Shown piece by piece: positions 1 to 13,100 of a stretch of DNA of 64,000 nt. The stretch comes from Owenia fusiformis (taxonomy: Eukaryota; Annelida; Polychaeta; Sabellida; Oweniidae). The translations under genes were made by a program, and so were the position numbers. Within the stretch, counting starts at the first letter, position 1, and each line of letters begins with the position of its first letter. The stretch lies in NCBI GenBank assembly GCA_903813345.2, contig CAIIXF020000003.1, forward strand, positions 20,538,931 through 20,602,930, given 5' to 3'. The notes below the pieces were generated by a model. That model had not been told where the DNA came from, made no database searches, and was given only the letters and a program-made list of their open reading frames with translations.

Positions 1-56
1 GGACAAGATACACTTAACACAATCACATTATAATAATATCATAATGAGCAACTTAC

Positions 57-3000
57 CCTAGCTATCTGTACAAAAACATGTGAGGAATACTGGGGCACGA
101 CAAACTCCTTAGAGCTCTGGGTGACATTTTCATGATTGGCCAACTGGAGGTAGACATTAAGCCATGAGTTCACTGTCATAGGAGTCAGATCCCACTTGAG
201 AGCCTACAATAGAAAATAATATCTTATGCTGTTTGCCAAAAGAAATTCAGCTGCTTTGTTACTTCTGATGGGTTTAATTGGACAAGTTATTTTTAATTCC
301 TAAGGACATGATACAAGTTCAAGCCTTCTTAAAAAAGTCAGTTCATTTGCAAGTGTTACTTGGCCAACCTCAATCTCAACATAGAAAAATAGAAGTAAGC
401 CTTTGAATCTAGGTAATAGTCAAATATGCTGATTACCATTAACAAGAACTAGAAAGAGATAAATTAGGAACATAGACCTAGCTAGTGATATTAAAGTCTT
501 CCATTACAATAACAGATTCAATATATTGCATAGAATAGATATTTCCGATAAATCCTGCCACCTTTTGATATATTAGAGAAAAGTTGATATATTGGCTAGA
601 TTGATGTCATATTTTTCAAAATTAGCAATAAGTTATTCTTATTTTTGCATCGTTAGATTTACTGACAACATCAATTTAGCCAATATATCATCGTGGAGTG
701 ACAGGATTGATCGGAACGATCTATTGAATATCATATCTTATTTCTGCCTCTTTCAAATCCTACATGTAACAGGGCTCTCACCAAGAAATATTTAGGGTGT
801 GGTGGAAACATCTTTAGCTGAACCGTTGAATCGTGATAAATTATATTTATGTTATATTATATCTTTTTTAAATGCTATTTTTGTGTATTCAAAGTTTAGA
901 CTGTGGAAACGATCATGATTTGCCAATAGGCTGTGGTGGGAGCTTAATAGACTGTGGTGCTGCGCCACACTCCAAAAGCCTAGTAGACTTTAGCGAGAGC
1001 CCTGTGTAAAACTGGGATATATGTGAGAGAATATAACTTACTTTGAGAGTAACTAATTCCTGGTCCAATATTTCTGATTCTGTGCAAGCACCATCTGTGA
1101 CATAGGCAAATTCTGATATCTTTGGGGGATAGATCTCCTGTAAGAAAAACAACACAGCAGTCAGTTAAAATCTTCCTTGAGAGATACAAAAATGACAGGA
1201 CTTATAGCAACAATGAGCATTTTTGGATGATTTTGAAGTCAGGTTTAGGTGTGGAAAAACTGAGTGCTAATAATCGGTACTGTATAGATTGATAAAGTTT
1301 TAGTTTTACGAAAAACATTGATATTTTAAACCAGCTATACTGAATGCCAAGCTTCAAGATTAGAAATACTCAAATGAAAAAACGATTTCCACTTCCAGAT
1401 TCGGAATTGAAATTCAATTATGTAAAAAAGTGACATAATTTGGTAAATGTTTTTAAGTACTGTTAGAATGTATTTATAAACGATCAATTTTCTACAACAT
1501 GATACATTCTAAAGTTTGCCGGCAAACATTATTATTTTTGTAAGTGTTTTCACATATTTATAAAGCCAACAATTTGCTGTACAAAATAGTGCTTGTTAAA
1601 TAATTTGGACTTGACAATTAGCAAAACTATCTAATCAAATAAAATACTTATATATCCAAACAATATGTTTGATTATTAATAATCAAAAACAAGTAATCAA
1701 CTGCATTTATAATTATAATCCATTTATTATATTGATAAGATTAATTTTCTTAAACCCTGATATTACATGTCTTAATGTAATCACTTTTAAGAAAACCTAC
1801 GACTTTTGGGGTGAGTTAAAGCTGTAACTTAATCATGGGAAACTAATATTTTCTCGTCAAGAATCAAATCTCAAAATAATTACTAAATAATTTGTAATTT
1901 TTCAACATCTTCATAATAAAAAGAATCATGGAACTGTAATAATCTCATCCAAAGCCATGATTCATCATTTATGGTTTGCTATACCAAGAACATAGGAGTT
2001 TTTGGACAAGTCAGATTAATTTCCAAATGAGAAAATGCAGTGATAATACATCAATATCAATAAAATTTTGTAATTTCAAAATCATTGGATCAACAATTTC
2101 CCTATAGCGAGAGCCATTTTCCTGCTTGGATTATTTTGGAGGGTTTCTCTGTTTCATCTTCATGGGTACACTCATTAGGGTTTGTCTACTTATGTAACCA
2201 AGCCACTAGCTACAGGTTATGCCTTCCTATGATACTCCACAGTCAATTGAGCCCTGTAATTGATTTAATTGGACCATATCACTTTTTAGCGTGTACCAAA
2301 CATTTTCTTCTGTCCTTATCCCACAGCTTGGCTACTCCAAGGATAACTACAGGCTGAGGATCCAACAATGGTTAATTTAATTGTTGACTTACCTCTAGCT
2401 TGGCTGCTATGAAGAGACATGTGATTCCTATAAGCTGAAGTTGATGTTTTTGTACGTTGTGTTGTGTTCCTAAGTAACGGTCTATGAAGTCTATGCAGAG
2501 GTAGAATGATTCTCTGTGTAACCTGTAGACCTCACATACCTACGATGTAGAGGTAAAACATCATTACACAACCATCACAGCTTTAAAGCATTATCCCCAG
2601 GATTTTTCTCAGACCGAAAATTGGTCATAATATCCACATTTTTCATGATTTTCTCATTTTCAAGTGGGTGCAGATGGATTTTCAGGTGTGTGCAAGCTTG
2701 TTTAAAAATCTCAGGTGGTTACTGCGAAGATCACTACTCTTTTATGTAGTCGAGTTATTTTATTTCATACTACTGTATATATTGAAAGTGTCATGCACTT
2801 GCACATGAGACCTTTAGTAAATAGCCATCAGTACCATATCTGATATAATGAGACTGTCATTTTTGGCGAATCTAGAAGCTATTTGTTAAGGATGGGCATG
2901 AGGTTAAGAGGCTATAATTTGTTATAGAAACTCATTACAGGTGTTCATATAATGAATGTCTAAGGTATGTTTACATTTACTTGAGAAAAACAAACAGTGG

Positions 3001-6000
3001 ACAATGGTATCACAACACGTTTCTAAGTGTTTGAACAAAATTACTGGCCCAATCAACCGAATATCAAAACCACTATGGCCAATACTCCAATGAAGCCAAA
3101 ACTGTGAATCAGGTTATATAATCTCAAATTCAGAAACCATATATTTGAAGGCTTTAAATTACAAACGATGCCACAAGTGGGATTCAACTCACCTCTATAA
3201 GCCAGTCTAGTAGAATTGCCCTCATCCTGCCTTGCAGCTGAGGATGTCTGTTTAGCACCTGATTGTCTCGCACATATAACTCATCTTTCTTTAACATAAC
3301 CTGGAACACATGGGCATCAATATATACTCATTTGGTCATAAGAATATGTATTTTCAAATGTTGCCCCTTTCCATTTAAATAATGCATTTTTAAATACACA
3401 CTCCCCAATTGTGTTTCTTCATCAGATTTATTCAGATTTCACCCAGTATTTAATCAGTTCTAAGAGTGTTAAGACGTGAAATATGGTTTAATATAAATTA
3501 TCATATTTGTTTAATAATTAATAAATTTCCCATAAACACAGAAATGCATGAAGATTAACCAGGTGAGTTAACATAAAGATGTAATGAGATTAAGAAAGTC
3601 CAATAAAACTTTAGATTAATTAATGAGTTGATTGCAAAATGCATGATTTGGGTCTTTTAATTATTGCACTATTCTAAATTTTTCCATAAATGTAATAACT
3701 TTGTGAAGGGTCGCTCAATTCAAGCTGGCAACACATTTTTGTATATCCTAATTGAAGTCTTGAGAACAACAGGGTCGAATACAAGGGATCCTAGGGAATA
3801 ACTTACCTCCCAAACTTCTTCATGGTTTGCCCAGTCGAGCATTGGCAGTGGTGAGTGGCGGAGGGATACGGGGGTAGTGAAGTGGTTCTGAAATCGGAAT
3901 GTTGATCCGATGAAGTTCTCTGGTGTCTTGGGGAGATTCCTGGCAATGTTTTCACTTGGGACTAAGCTAGAGGCAACCACGGAGCTGTTAGAGATTGGTG
4001 GCATCCAATGGTTCTGCAATACGAGAAGGAAATATTAAATATACCTCTTGGACAAACCAATGTTATTATTTGTTAACATTTATTTGTTTTGTAAAGTTTT
4101 TTTGGGTCGATATTAAATCAATACCAAATGAATGGAATAAGAGAGGTTTTTTAGCCATGTGTCTAGTCAAGGATCACTGACACTTCACTGACACTGACAC
4201 TTCACTACTGTATATCAAAGGGGGGGGGGGGGGGTACATACACAAGACCTTGAAGTTTTTTTGTTGCATGCCAAGTACAGAAGGCGGAAAACAAACAACA
4301 CTTGCAAAATAATTATTTGTGGAAGCCATTTCAAGATTAACATCTTAATTTCATTTTAGAATTTAATTCTAGCTAATCCTGAAGAACCCATACATTTCAG
4401 AGCCAAAACTGGCACATTATAGAATCTAAGCTGGGTCTCTAGAACAAACATTTGAAGTTTAAGAAATCTGAGCTCTTGGGTAACCATCAGAATGTATACA
4501 TGTCAACTATACCTCAATAAATGTTGCTTTAACTCTTACATTTTCGAGGCCATGCTTCTAATGCATATGATTGCACAACTACATTTATTTAATTTTGTGA
4601 TTATGATAACACTAAATTGTTGCATTTATTAGTAATCAATGAACACTTTAAGAATATATTTCAGGAATGACACATAACTGTGAATAATGTCTTGCACGTC
4701 TAACATGCTTCAAATTATCCAGACAAAAATCTTTGAAAAACCAACATCAAGTTACATCAGGGGGTATAAAGATAAAAAACATGTACCGTGCAACAGGGTG
4801 AGATTGGAGCTGATATAGTTTAAATCAAAATATTGATTAAGAAAAGAATTACTGCTACGTAATTGTCACAGTTATAAGCAAGACCCACTCGGTGAAATTA
4901 GTTGCTATTTTTGTGATTAGAGACGTTTGCAAATTGATTGGAAAACTGCACTATCTTAATATCCATACATAATTACAACATGAAACAGAGGCCTGGGAGA
5001 TTTTCTGAATGAATGAAATATCTAAATTATTTCCATTTTATGAAAATTAGGTTAAAAATAAGATTAATTTTTCCCAATCAAGATTATTTAAAGAAGGTTT
5101 ATTTTAAAAAAAACTCACAAAAGTTGCTTGTAATCAAGAAAAAAATTGTGGAAGTGGAATCACAAAAATAACATTTATTTAAATTCTATTTATAGTCCCA
5201 TTAGTTATGTTTGAGATCGAGATAAACTTTTCCAGGTAAACATGATCCATTTGATCAAACAAGGATCAAAGCAATATCTCAAATTCCCAAAACAAACATC
5301 AACATACAAGAGCAATAAACAGGAATGAAGATATTGATAATCCTATGAAAACATGAACTAGGACTTCCTGAAGATCTGAACATATTTATATTGCATATTT
5401 CATAAGTACTTATTCCGAGATAATTAAGGTGTTGTTTATGTGAAAGTGATAGCAATTAGGAAACTATTATCACTACTGATAACATATTCACAACTTATTG
5501 AACTACTGTAAATGAAACAATTCTATATTAACTTTTATATAAATGAAAATAAACAACTTTGGTGGAAATTTTATCTTTCAAGACTTATCTTGAATCGTGA
5601 ATGCAACTTTTGGCTACCCGATTAACCTAAACCTACTATTTTATAGATGACTTATTAAATATAAATGGAATAACGGTACTATTCATATTTAAACGAATTG
5701 TCCATAAAATTGTATGTTAATATGGTAATATGTTGGTTGCATTCACGAATACAAGCTTAGTTCCCAAGCCTTTAACTTGGGAAGTCACTTATTAAAAATC
5801 CATATGGTTTATTGGGATTTGAATACTTGTTGATTCTAAATATGTTTTCCCTCAATCAGTTGCTTAATGCATATACCAGATTTAGTATTTTCAATCAAAC
5901 CTTAAGAATTTTCAATCAAACTCCAGGACAATGTTTAACATGTAAGAGAGGGAAAGATTAGAAATCAGATTTGGATAAGAAAGACTTTCAGTTCGATTCA

Positions 6001-9000
6001 TGTGTGATCAGAAAAGAATTTAATTTCTTATTGTTAATCTTAAGTGGGTTACCATAACATTTTAAATCACATAGAGAGGTTTCAACTTCGTAGGTGACCA
6101 ATTTGGTTGTATTATGTGTGGTTTGATTACATTTTGGATCATGAAAAATTACATAGCCAAATATGATTTTGAATTCTATGATTACAGAAATCAATTAAAT
6201 ATATAATCTTTTTTAATCAATTTAACAAATTGCAAAAAAATAAAATTTAATGTGCTAAATACACAATTGAATTATTATTCAATCAATACTAACGCATGTA
6301 TTTCATACCAAAGTATTTGTGGTAATTAGTTGTATCATATGAAAGTAACACTTTTATGGCAATCAAGACGGTTCCTTTTCTAATATTCTAAATAAACATT
6401 GAATAGGTTTTTAGCTTTCCCATGGTTTTCACAGACACAAGTCGTTTAAACTAAGACTACTAGACGTGAGATTTACACCTAGTCACAGTTCTATTCATAC
6501 CAACCCAAGACTGTGCTGTTTAATACCCTAATTTACACATCCGTTTTAATTTAATGGCATCATGGACAATGAGAAAAATATATTTTTGGTATTGTAGCAT
6601 ATCATGTATTATATAAGAAGCAAACAGATTTATTTCTTGATGTGACTACTGCAAATTCCCAAACCAACCTACTAAATGTTTATGCATTGAAAAAATGACA
6701 CCAAATTCTATATCAAATATGAGGTTAGCAAACAAATCCACACGCCATTTTACAATTGAAAGTCCCAATGAAATAAATAAAAATGAATACAACAATGTGA
6801 TTGTGGTTGGAATGCTAACCACAGCAGATGTTATAGATATATCAAAGGTGCAAGAGACAAACAACAAGGAGAGATCAGACAAACACAAGGACAATAGCTA
6901 AATAAACTTATTTCACCTGCAATGCATCGTTATATGAGCAAACTTAGCATCACATAAAAACCCTGTCAATATCCCACATAAACCTAGTATTGCATAAAAA
7001 CCCTGTTCGCACCCCATACAAACTTAGCATCACCTCAAAATCCTGTCCATACCCCACACAAACCTAGTATTGCATCAAAACCCTGTTCATGCCTATACAA
7101 ATCATGTATTGTATCAAAACCATAAACATACCCCCACAGAAAAATTATAAATTACATCAACCCTTTACATATACCCCTCCAGCTCCCAAATCCTTCTTAC
7201 CACATTCACACACCCATTGACATTTAAAAATAAAGCCCCAGCTACCTCCATTAAAATCATTATAATCTAAAGTATAAAGATATGATAGCACATTGTAATT
7301 GTATGTAATTGCTTTCTCAGTCATGGATCACTGACAAAAAGATTGGCAAGTTATTACATAAAGGAATTAAAATGATAAAAATACACTAATCAATTTTCAA
7401 AAAAATGGACAAAAGCCATACATAAGTATGGCCTACATCCATTCTGTTCAACTTTGAAAAAAGGTGTTTTATGTAACTTTTAACAGAAGGTGTAACAATC
7501 ATTGTGTCAGTAGTCTTAGAGCAAACTGACCCATGAACCAGGCCAAGTACAATTATGAGCATAAGATAGAGGTGTGAAGAGCAATCAGAAGAGCACACTG
7601 GATGATCCTTGATTGCAAATAGTTTAGCCAAGGTATTATCTATGAACAATTAGTGTCAAATATAAACAGATACACTGTAACAAGCTCTGGCACTGAACAA
7701 ATTTGTAAACTGGACAGTTGTCTTATTATGCAAAGTTAACCAAACCCCAAATTTCATTTATGGCATTTTCACAGACAAAGTTATATCCAATATAATAATT
7801 CTCATTTGTTTGCCATCCATTTGTTTACTGTTATATCTAAGGCATCGTAAAACACTCAGACAATACATGGGGTATTAAAGACTGACAATTAACATTATCT
7901 AACTATTGTATGAAATTGAGACGTATGCCTGATACCAGTTACCAGGAATACTTATCTAGCAGATAAGTTCAGTTTTTCACAAACATCACGGAGACTCCCG
8001 CTGATACCTCAGACAGATTAGTCACTTATGTCACAAAACCAATTGTTGTTTTTGGCTCATTATTAATATTTATGCCAAATTAGATTATATACAACAAGTG
8101 AATCAGACATCCTTGTTTTTTTTAAAACTGAACCCCAGGAAATGCAAACATGACATTGTCAAGAAACATCAAATCCCCCAGTCTCGTAAACTGAATCTGA
8201 CTGAATCATGCACTAAGTCCATTGATACAGGTTCTAATTAAATTTGTGCCGCCCACTGCATTGAGTGATATCAAAATTTAGCATTTCACAACATAGAATT
8301 TCACACATTAACTTATCAATTTACTTGAGCATAATTTAGCATAGAAAGTTATGAAATCCAGGACCATGTTTATAAACTGGAACCACCATTGAAATTACAA
8401 TGTCAAAATTTTGACCTAAAGTTGAGCTAATTTTTCTGCAACATCAAGTCATCAACGATAATGCAAATAAAGATGGGTGTTCAGTAACATGAATTCTATG
8501 TAATGCAATGAAGAATTATGATGCTAACTTCACTGTCACAAATAAATTGAAGTTTATTTGAGGATACCATTATTTGGCGGGACCGCCCAATATGGCGGGA
8601 AGGGTGGGAATTTCGCTCCAAAAACACTGTCAGAGTGATAATCTATAAAATTTCTCACCTGAATCTCAAAATGTTGTCTTCTGTTATCGACTGCCATTTC
8701 TGTTTCTGGTTCCTAAAATGATATAAACGATCTTGTCAGGACGAGATTTCGAGATCAAACTTTCGGAAAGTAAACAGAGACCATCTTGAAAACTGCCACA
8801 AATCGAGCGAAAATACTAAAGAAATACTCACTTCTTCAGCTTTTCTCTTTCTTGTGGCAAGGATGAAAGGCCTGTCTACAGATTCCCTTTTCTGCTTGCC
8901 CTGCAATCGCCCACTATAAAAAGGAATCGGAGGATAATTCGAGCCATATAGAAAATGATTCAAAACAAAATGGCCGAAATCGACAAAGAAAACAAATTTC

Positions 9001-9018
9001 TTACCTTTTCCTAGGCAT
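57..9018 (-). CDS. CCNE: Cyclin E (G1/S cyclin), 5' eight coding exons; 3' end outside window
   Basis: Cyclin E activates CDK2 in the nucleus to drive S-phase entry. Minus-strand coding exons, each with GT-AG borders and matching phase: 9005-9018 (start MPRK), 8832-8913, 8659-8712, 3807-4013, 3193-3300, 2393-2539, 1042-1137 and 57-203, about 285 codons. Diagnostic segments are [12 protein letters not shown] (4th exon), [18 protein letters not shown] (cyclin-box MRAILLDW signature), [14 protein letters not shown]...DFIDRY...[26 protein letters not shown] and [20 protein letters not shown]. All follow the order of animal cyclin E. A basic RKRK stretch lies near the N-terminus. Compared with roughly 400 aa for family members, the last part of the C-terminal cyclin fold is missing because it lies left of base 57. 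Introns 1-2 are short; intron 3 spans about 4.6 kb. The ATG is the only one in frame before the first donor. Identification is from conserved sequence and is very secure. Confidence 0.96.
5589..5755. repeat. Short foldback (MITE-like) element in cyclin E intron
   Basis: The ends are inverted copies of one another: CTTGAATCGTGAATGCAACT on the left against GGTTGCATTCACGAATACAAG on the right, enclosing about 125 bases of AT-rich sequence. No coding capacity. The class is unknown. Confidence 0.6.
6941..7140. repeat. 40-bp minisatellite, about five units
   Basis: Units starting AACTTAGCAT / AACCTAGTAT recur at 6941, 6981, 7021 and 7061, with a decayed fifth near 7100. Unit spacing is exactly 40 bases. 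Alternation of the two unit types gives an 80-bp higher-order period. Located in the large cyclin E intron. Confidence 0.75.
8573..8601 (+). promoter_or_regulatory. Paired E2F-type motifs in cyclin E intron 3
   Basis: TTTGGCGGGA at 8573-8582 and TATGGCGGGAA at 8591-8601 match the E2F consensus (TTTSSCGC/TTTGGCGGGAA). They lie about 60 bases downstream of coding exon 3. Cyclin E genes are classic E2F targets (established). Placement inside the gene rather than upstream suggests an intronic enhancer or an internal promoter; this is inference. Confidence 0.45.
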
Positions 9019-9398
9019 CGTTTTCTTCTTGATTATCCAATAGATTACCCTAAACAGAGAAGAAAACACGTCTTAAGATATTGTTCCAGACGTCTGATGT
9101 TAAATTATTGTCCAAATCCTCAGATTACACGAGGAATACTTGGCGTTTTAGATGTATGGTTTCGGCGCTAACTTCTCAAAAGTTATCAACAAAATTTTTA
9201 GCGCCGAAAAGAATTCACTTTTTGGAATCGTTATATCTTCTGATTTCTGAATGAAACTTGCTCACCTAAATCTACAATTCGTTTAACAGTGGCTCAAATG
9301 TCCTTTTCATTAACAAATTTCTTCCCGATTAGTGATACAATACTGCTTCTCGAAGGTTTTTGAGCGGACTAAAATTTTTGCAGCTTTCTCCAGCCAGG

Positions 9399-9408
9399 TC
9401 CCGCCAAA
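9399..9408 (-). promoter_or_regulatory. E2F-type site upstream of cyclin E
   Basis: TCCCGCCAAA is the reverse complement of the perfect E2F motif TTTGGCGGGA. It sits about 380 bases upstream of the cyclin E start codon, in the shared promoter region. Related GC-rich elements lie nearby (TTCGGCGCTAA near 9164, AGCGCCGAAAA near 9200, GACCCGCCATTTTC near 9616). E2F control of cyclin E is established in animals; use of this site is inferred. Confidence 0.55.
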
Positions 9409-10019
9409 TGGTGCTCTGCGCATATGTACTGCGCATACAGCTGTTGTTGTATGAGAGATAGGATTGCCCGCGTAAAATGTGTTTTAATATTAAATTTTAG
9501 GCTTATAACATAAGACTGGACTGAGAAAGAAGCTAATATATCTACAAGGTATCGTTTGCCATAGCTACGATAAAATAAATAGCAGTGATTAGTTTGGCAA
9601 CATCTCGGATTTGGGGACCCGCCATTTTCAAACAATTCAGGAAGTGATAATTCCACCTGCAACTTTTTCTGTAAATCACTACTTTTACACGATCTGTGAG
9701 TATATGATGTGGATGTGTACATGCAAGACATACATTTATGTAATTAAGTCTGATGAAAATGGTCTGACAAGATGGATGGCTGTGCTTTTGACACATTTAG
9801 AGACATGTGAGCCGATGTAAACATTGGAATGCAGATGCAGGAAAGAAGTTGTAATATCTCGTTCAGATGTTTACAAAATCAACTGATATCGTTTAACAAT
9901 GTTTATTACTATTCTGTTCTTATTTATGTGTTCGAAATAATGTCAATCAGTGAGTATTTCATGCGATATACAGTAAAAGAAGTATTTGTTTATAAAATGA
10001 ATGAAATAAATGTCGTCAA

Positions 10020-10031
10020 GGCGCATGCGCC
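10020..10031 (+). promoter_or_regulatory. NRF1-like palindrome plus CCAAT box
   Basis: GGCGCATGCGCC is a perfect 12-base palindrome matching the NRF1 core GCGCATGCGC. It is 163 bases upstream of the BtpA-family start codon, with an inverted CCAAT (TGATTGGTCA) at 10051-10060. NRF1 sites typically mark promoters of nuclear genes for mitochondrial proteins, consistent with F13E9.13 relatives being annotated as mitochondrial. The regulatory role is inferred. Confidence 0.5.
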
Positions 10032-10193
10032 AAACAAAACCAAAAGCCTCTGATTGGTCAAAAGTTTGGGGTCAAGTGTACTTAGCGTAAAAGGTCACAT
10101 AGTGTACTATAAACTTGAAAAGTTTGAAAACTTTTTTGTTTTTCAATTTCAGTCTACGTTTTCTTCAGAAACCAACAAAACACGGTGAAAAGA

Positions 10194-13100
10194 ATGTCAT
10201 TGGGCTTCAGACAGTTGTTCCCACGAGGTAGAAGTGTTGTCATTGGGATGATACACCTCAGAGCTCTACCAGGTAATAACAGAGAATTGTGACTCTGAAT
10301 TTGGATCTGAAAGCAATCTTGAGTCTTTGTTGCAATTCTATTGAATATAAATACTCCTATAAAAACCTCACATTTAATTGTTATATTTCTTGTGACATCA
10401 CTTAAAATTAAATGAGGAATTGGATGTCCTTACTATGATATATTCAAAGACCACTAATGGACCATTCCTCCCAAAAGAAGATTGTCAGGACTCCAGTTAG
10501 AAGTGCTCTAGATCAGAATGCATGACATACTAAGATACCTTTTTAATTTCAGGTACCCCAAGGAACAGGAAGTCAATTGGAGAAATCAGTGAAATAGCTT
10601 GTAAAGAAGCCAATATGTATGCTGAGTCAGGAATAGTAAGTAAAAGTCAATGAAAAACCAATTGTAACAATTTTAATCAATTGTATCAATATACTTGTGT
10701 GAAAAATGAACACCCTGCAATTCGGAACAATTATAATATATGATAGATAAAAGAAAGATTCATGAAAAAGAATCCAGATCAATTTTAAATATCATTGTTC
10801 GAAAAAGTTACCTATTTTCTGTCTCTGAGTTCTGTCTCAAAAATTCCCAAATTTTTAATTTGTAACAACCTCCAGTTTTCATCAACAATAGACTGACACA
10901 AAGCTTGCTCTCCTAGTTAGCAGCATTACATGTGCAAATTAAAAGGGGTGCATGCACCTTTTATAATTTCTAAAAAAAATTTATTGACTAACTATGAGCA
11001 TTCTTTCAATCTCTAATATTTACAGAAAATAAGGTTTGTAATGATGATAGTGCAGGAAACAGGATATTCAGACTGTTTTTATGTTAAAGTGAACTTTTTT
11101 ATCGATGGTGTTTGGTGTTCAGTGGTCAAAATCTGTAACAAATGGCAGGTAGTGACATTTTGCATGTTAGTGTATATATATGCACTTAGCTTGAGCACTT
11201 GGTTTGGAGAGTTTTATGTTTGTCTAATATTTTGTGTCTGTAAGGAAAGCCAAAATCCATGCTTGAAATTAGGTAAATGACAATATCTGTTACCTGGAAA
11301 CTCAATGACAACCAAAAAATAAAAATAGATCTGCATGATTTTTATGATTATGATGACCAATAATTAATGAAATAAGTAATATTTTTATGTGAATTTTACC
11401 ATTTTTTGGGAGAACACAAGGTTCAAAATGAAGAAATACTATAAAGCAATATGTTGGGGGCTTAATTGAAAGAAGTTCATTTCATTTCATTTCTTTCATT
11501 TTCATTTTCAGTTCATTTCTTTGTTATATATAGCAATCAAATCGGCATACATGAAAGCCATTGTGAATTTTGTCAATGCAGACTTTGATGTTTTGGGATA
11601 TTCGGCATAGTTCTAAAATAAGATTAACAAGTTGGACTTTCTAGAGAAACAATATGTATATGTAGAATCCATGTGTATACACTTCCAATATCCATTTGAG
11701 ATTATTTTCAGGATGGACTCATCATTGAGAACATGCATGATATTCCCTACTTACACAAATACCATATTGGACCTGAAGTGACTGCAAGTATGGCTAGAGT
11801 GTGCAGGGATGTTCGCAGCATGTATCCCACAATGCCTCTGGGTGTGCAGATACTCGCTGGTGCAAATAAAGAAGCATTGGCGGTAGCTAAGGCAACAGGT
11901 TGGTAAAATGAAATATAGTATTGTGATTGAACAATTAATGAATTTATTTGTACTGGAAATCTGAAAAATATATACCTATGCTAATTATTTTTTTCTTCAG
12001 TTAAAGCAGATAAAGTTTTAAATTGAACTATCCAGTTTTGATATACAGGGTGATCATAAGTAGTGAGACTTGGGCTGCTATTTTACCATGTATCAGTCAA
12101 TTCATATGGTATTTAAACTCATTGTCAGAATTTTAGAAAACAGGACCCCAGGATGGCATTTATTAGTGGAAAGTTTCAGATTTTCGAATGGCAAGATCTT
12201 TATGACTGAGTAACATCAGTCAGTATTCTAACAATACAGGTTTTCATAATATACATAGGAATACTCACTACTATAGGCAAATCAGGATTTGCCTATAGAA
12301 AGTCTCAAATAAGAAACTCTGGTCCACATTTATGAGGGTAATACTGATAGAATACTATATCTAAGTCTAACTAATTCCTCATCGAGATATAGACTCCAGC
12401 CCCATTGGTGTGATTTTCACTATGGAACTGTCTGAAGAAACACCGTTAAGTGTTGCTAAATGTATCATTCAGGAACTAATCCTTGAAAAAATAAGTAATG
12501 CCCAATGTTTGCCTGAGAAAACCTGGATCACTTTGAAAAAGAGAATTATTTGCGAGGTCATTAACTTTCAACAGACAAAGATCTTTCTCAGCTGTATACA
12601 ACATTAAAAAATATATCAGGTAGATTTAAAATAAATTCTACTCGGATCCAGAAGCTAACAAGGGGGGGGGGGCAAATTTCAAATTTTTGAAAAGATTTCC
12701 ACACTTGATTGGAAAAAATATTTGGGCACCTAAATCCCCATATTGGGCTCAAATTTCGAAAATTTGTGACCCTTTTTTGACAATTTGGCCGAGGAAGGCC
12801 ACTTTTTTCTGGGCTCACCCATGGCCCACCTGGATCCGCCAGTGAAACCAAAATCCTGAGTTGAATTATAAATTCTCAATTGAATAATAAATCCTGAATT
12901 AAATAATCAATGGTAAAATGGGAGTTCTTGTCCCACTACTTAGTGACCACCCAGTGTTGCCACTACTATGGCAATCATGTATCAAAGAATAAGAAACAGA
13001 ATTTAAAACTGTTGATTGCTATAGGAAACCAAGCATGTTTACAATCAAGTCATAACTGTAATTTGGCGGGATTTTAGAGTACAATAACTGTAATACAATG

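Larger units (their letters stand above)
9019..10193. promoter_or_regulatory. Head-to-head promoter region between cyclin E and the BtpA-family gene
   Basis: About 1.2 kb separates the divergent start codons. It holds the E2F site at 9399, two TGCGCAT-like elements near 9417-9436, an NRF1-like palindrome at 10020-10031 and an inverted CCAAT box at 10053-10057. A polypyrimidine/AG pattern just upstream of the cyclin E ATG (around 9050) suggests a 5'UTR intron. ORFs here (e.g. 9369-9820) overlap each other on both strands, resemble nothing recognised and are treated as chance. Confidence 0.5.

Noticed and set aside
6941-7140. CRISPR-like array (regular 40-bp spacing)
   Set aside because: Units are contiguous tandem repeats without unique spacers, in an intron of an animal gene.
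9369-10053. Cluster of 69-120 aa ORFs in the cyclin E/BtpA spacer
   Set aside because: Overlapping frames on both strands, no recognisable domain, sits in promoter DNA.
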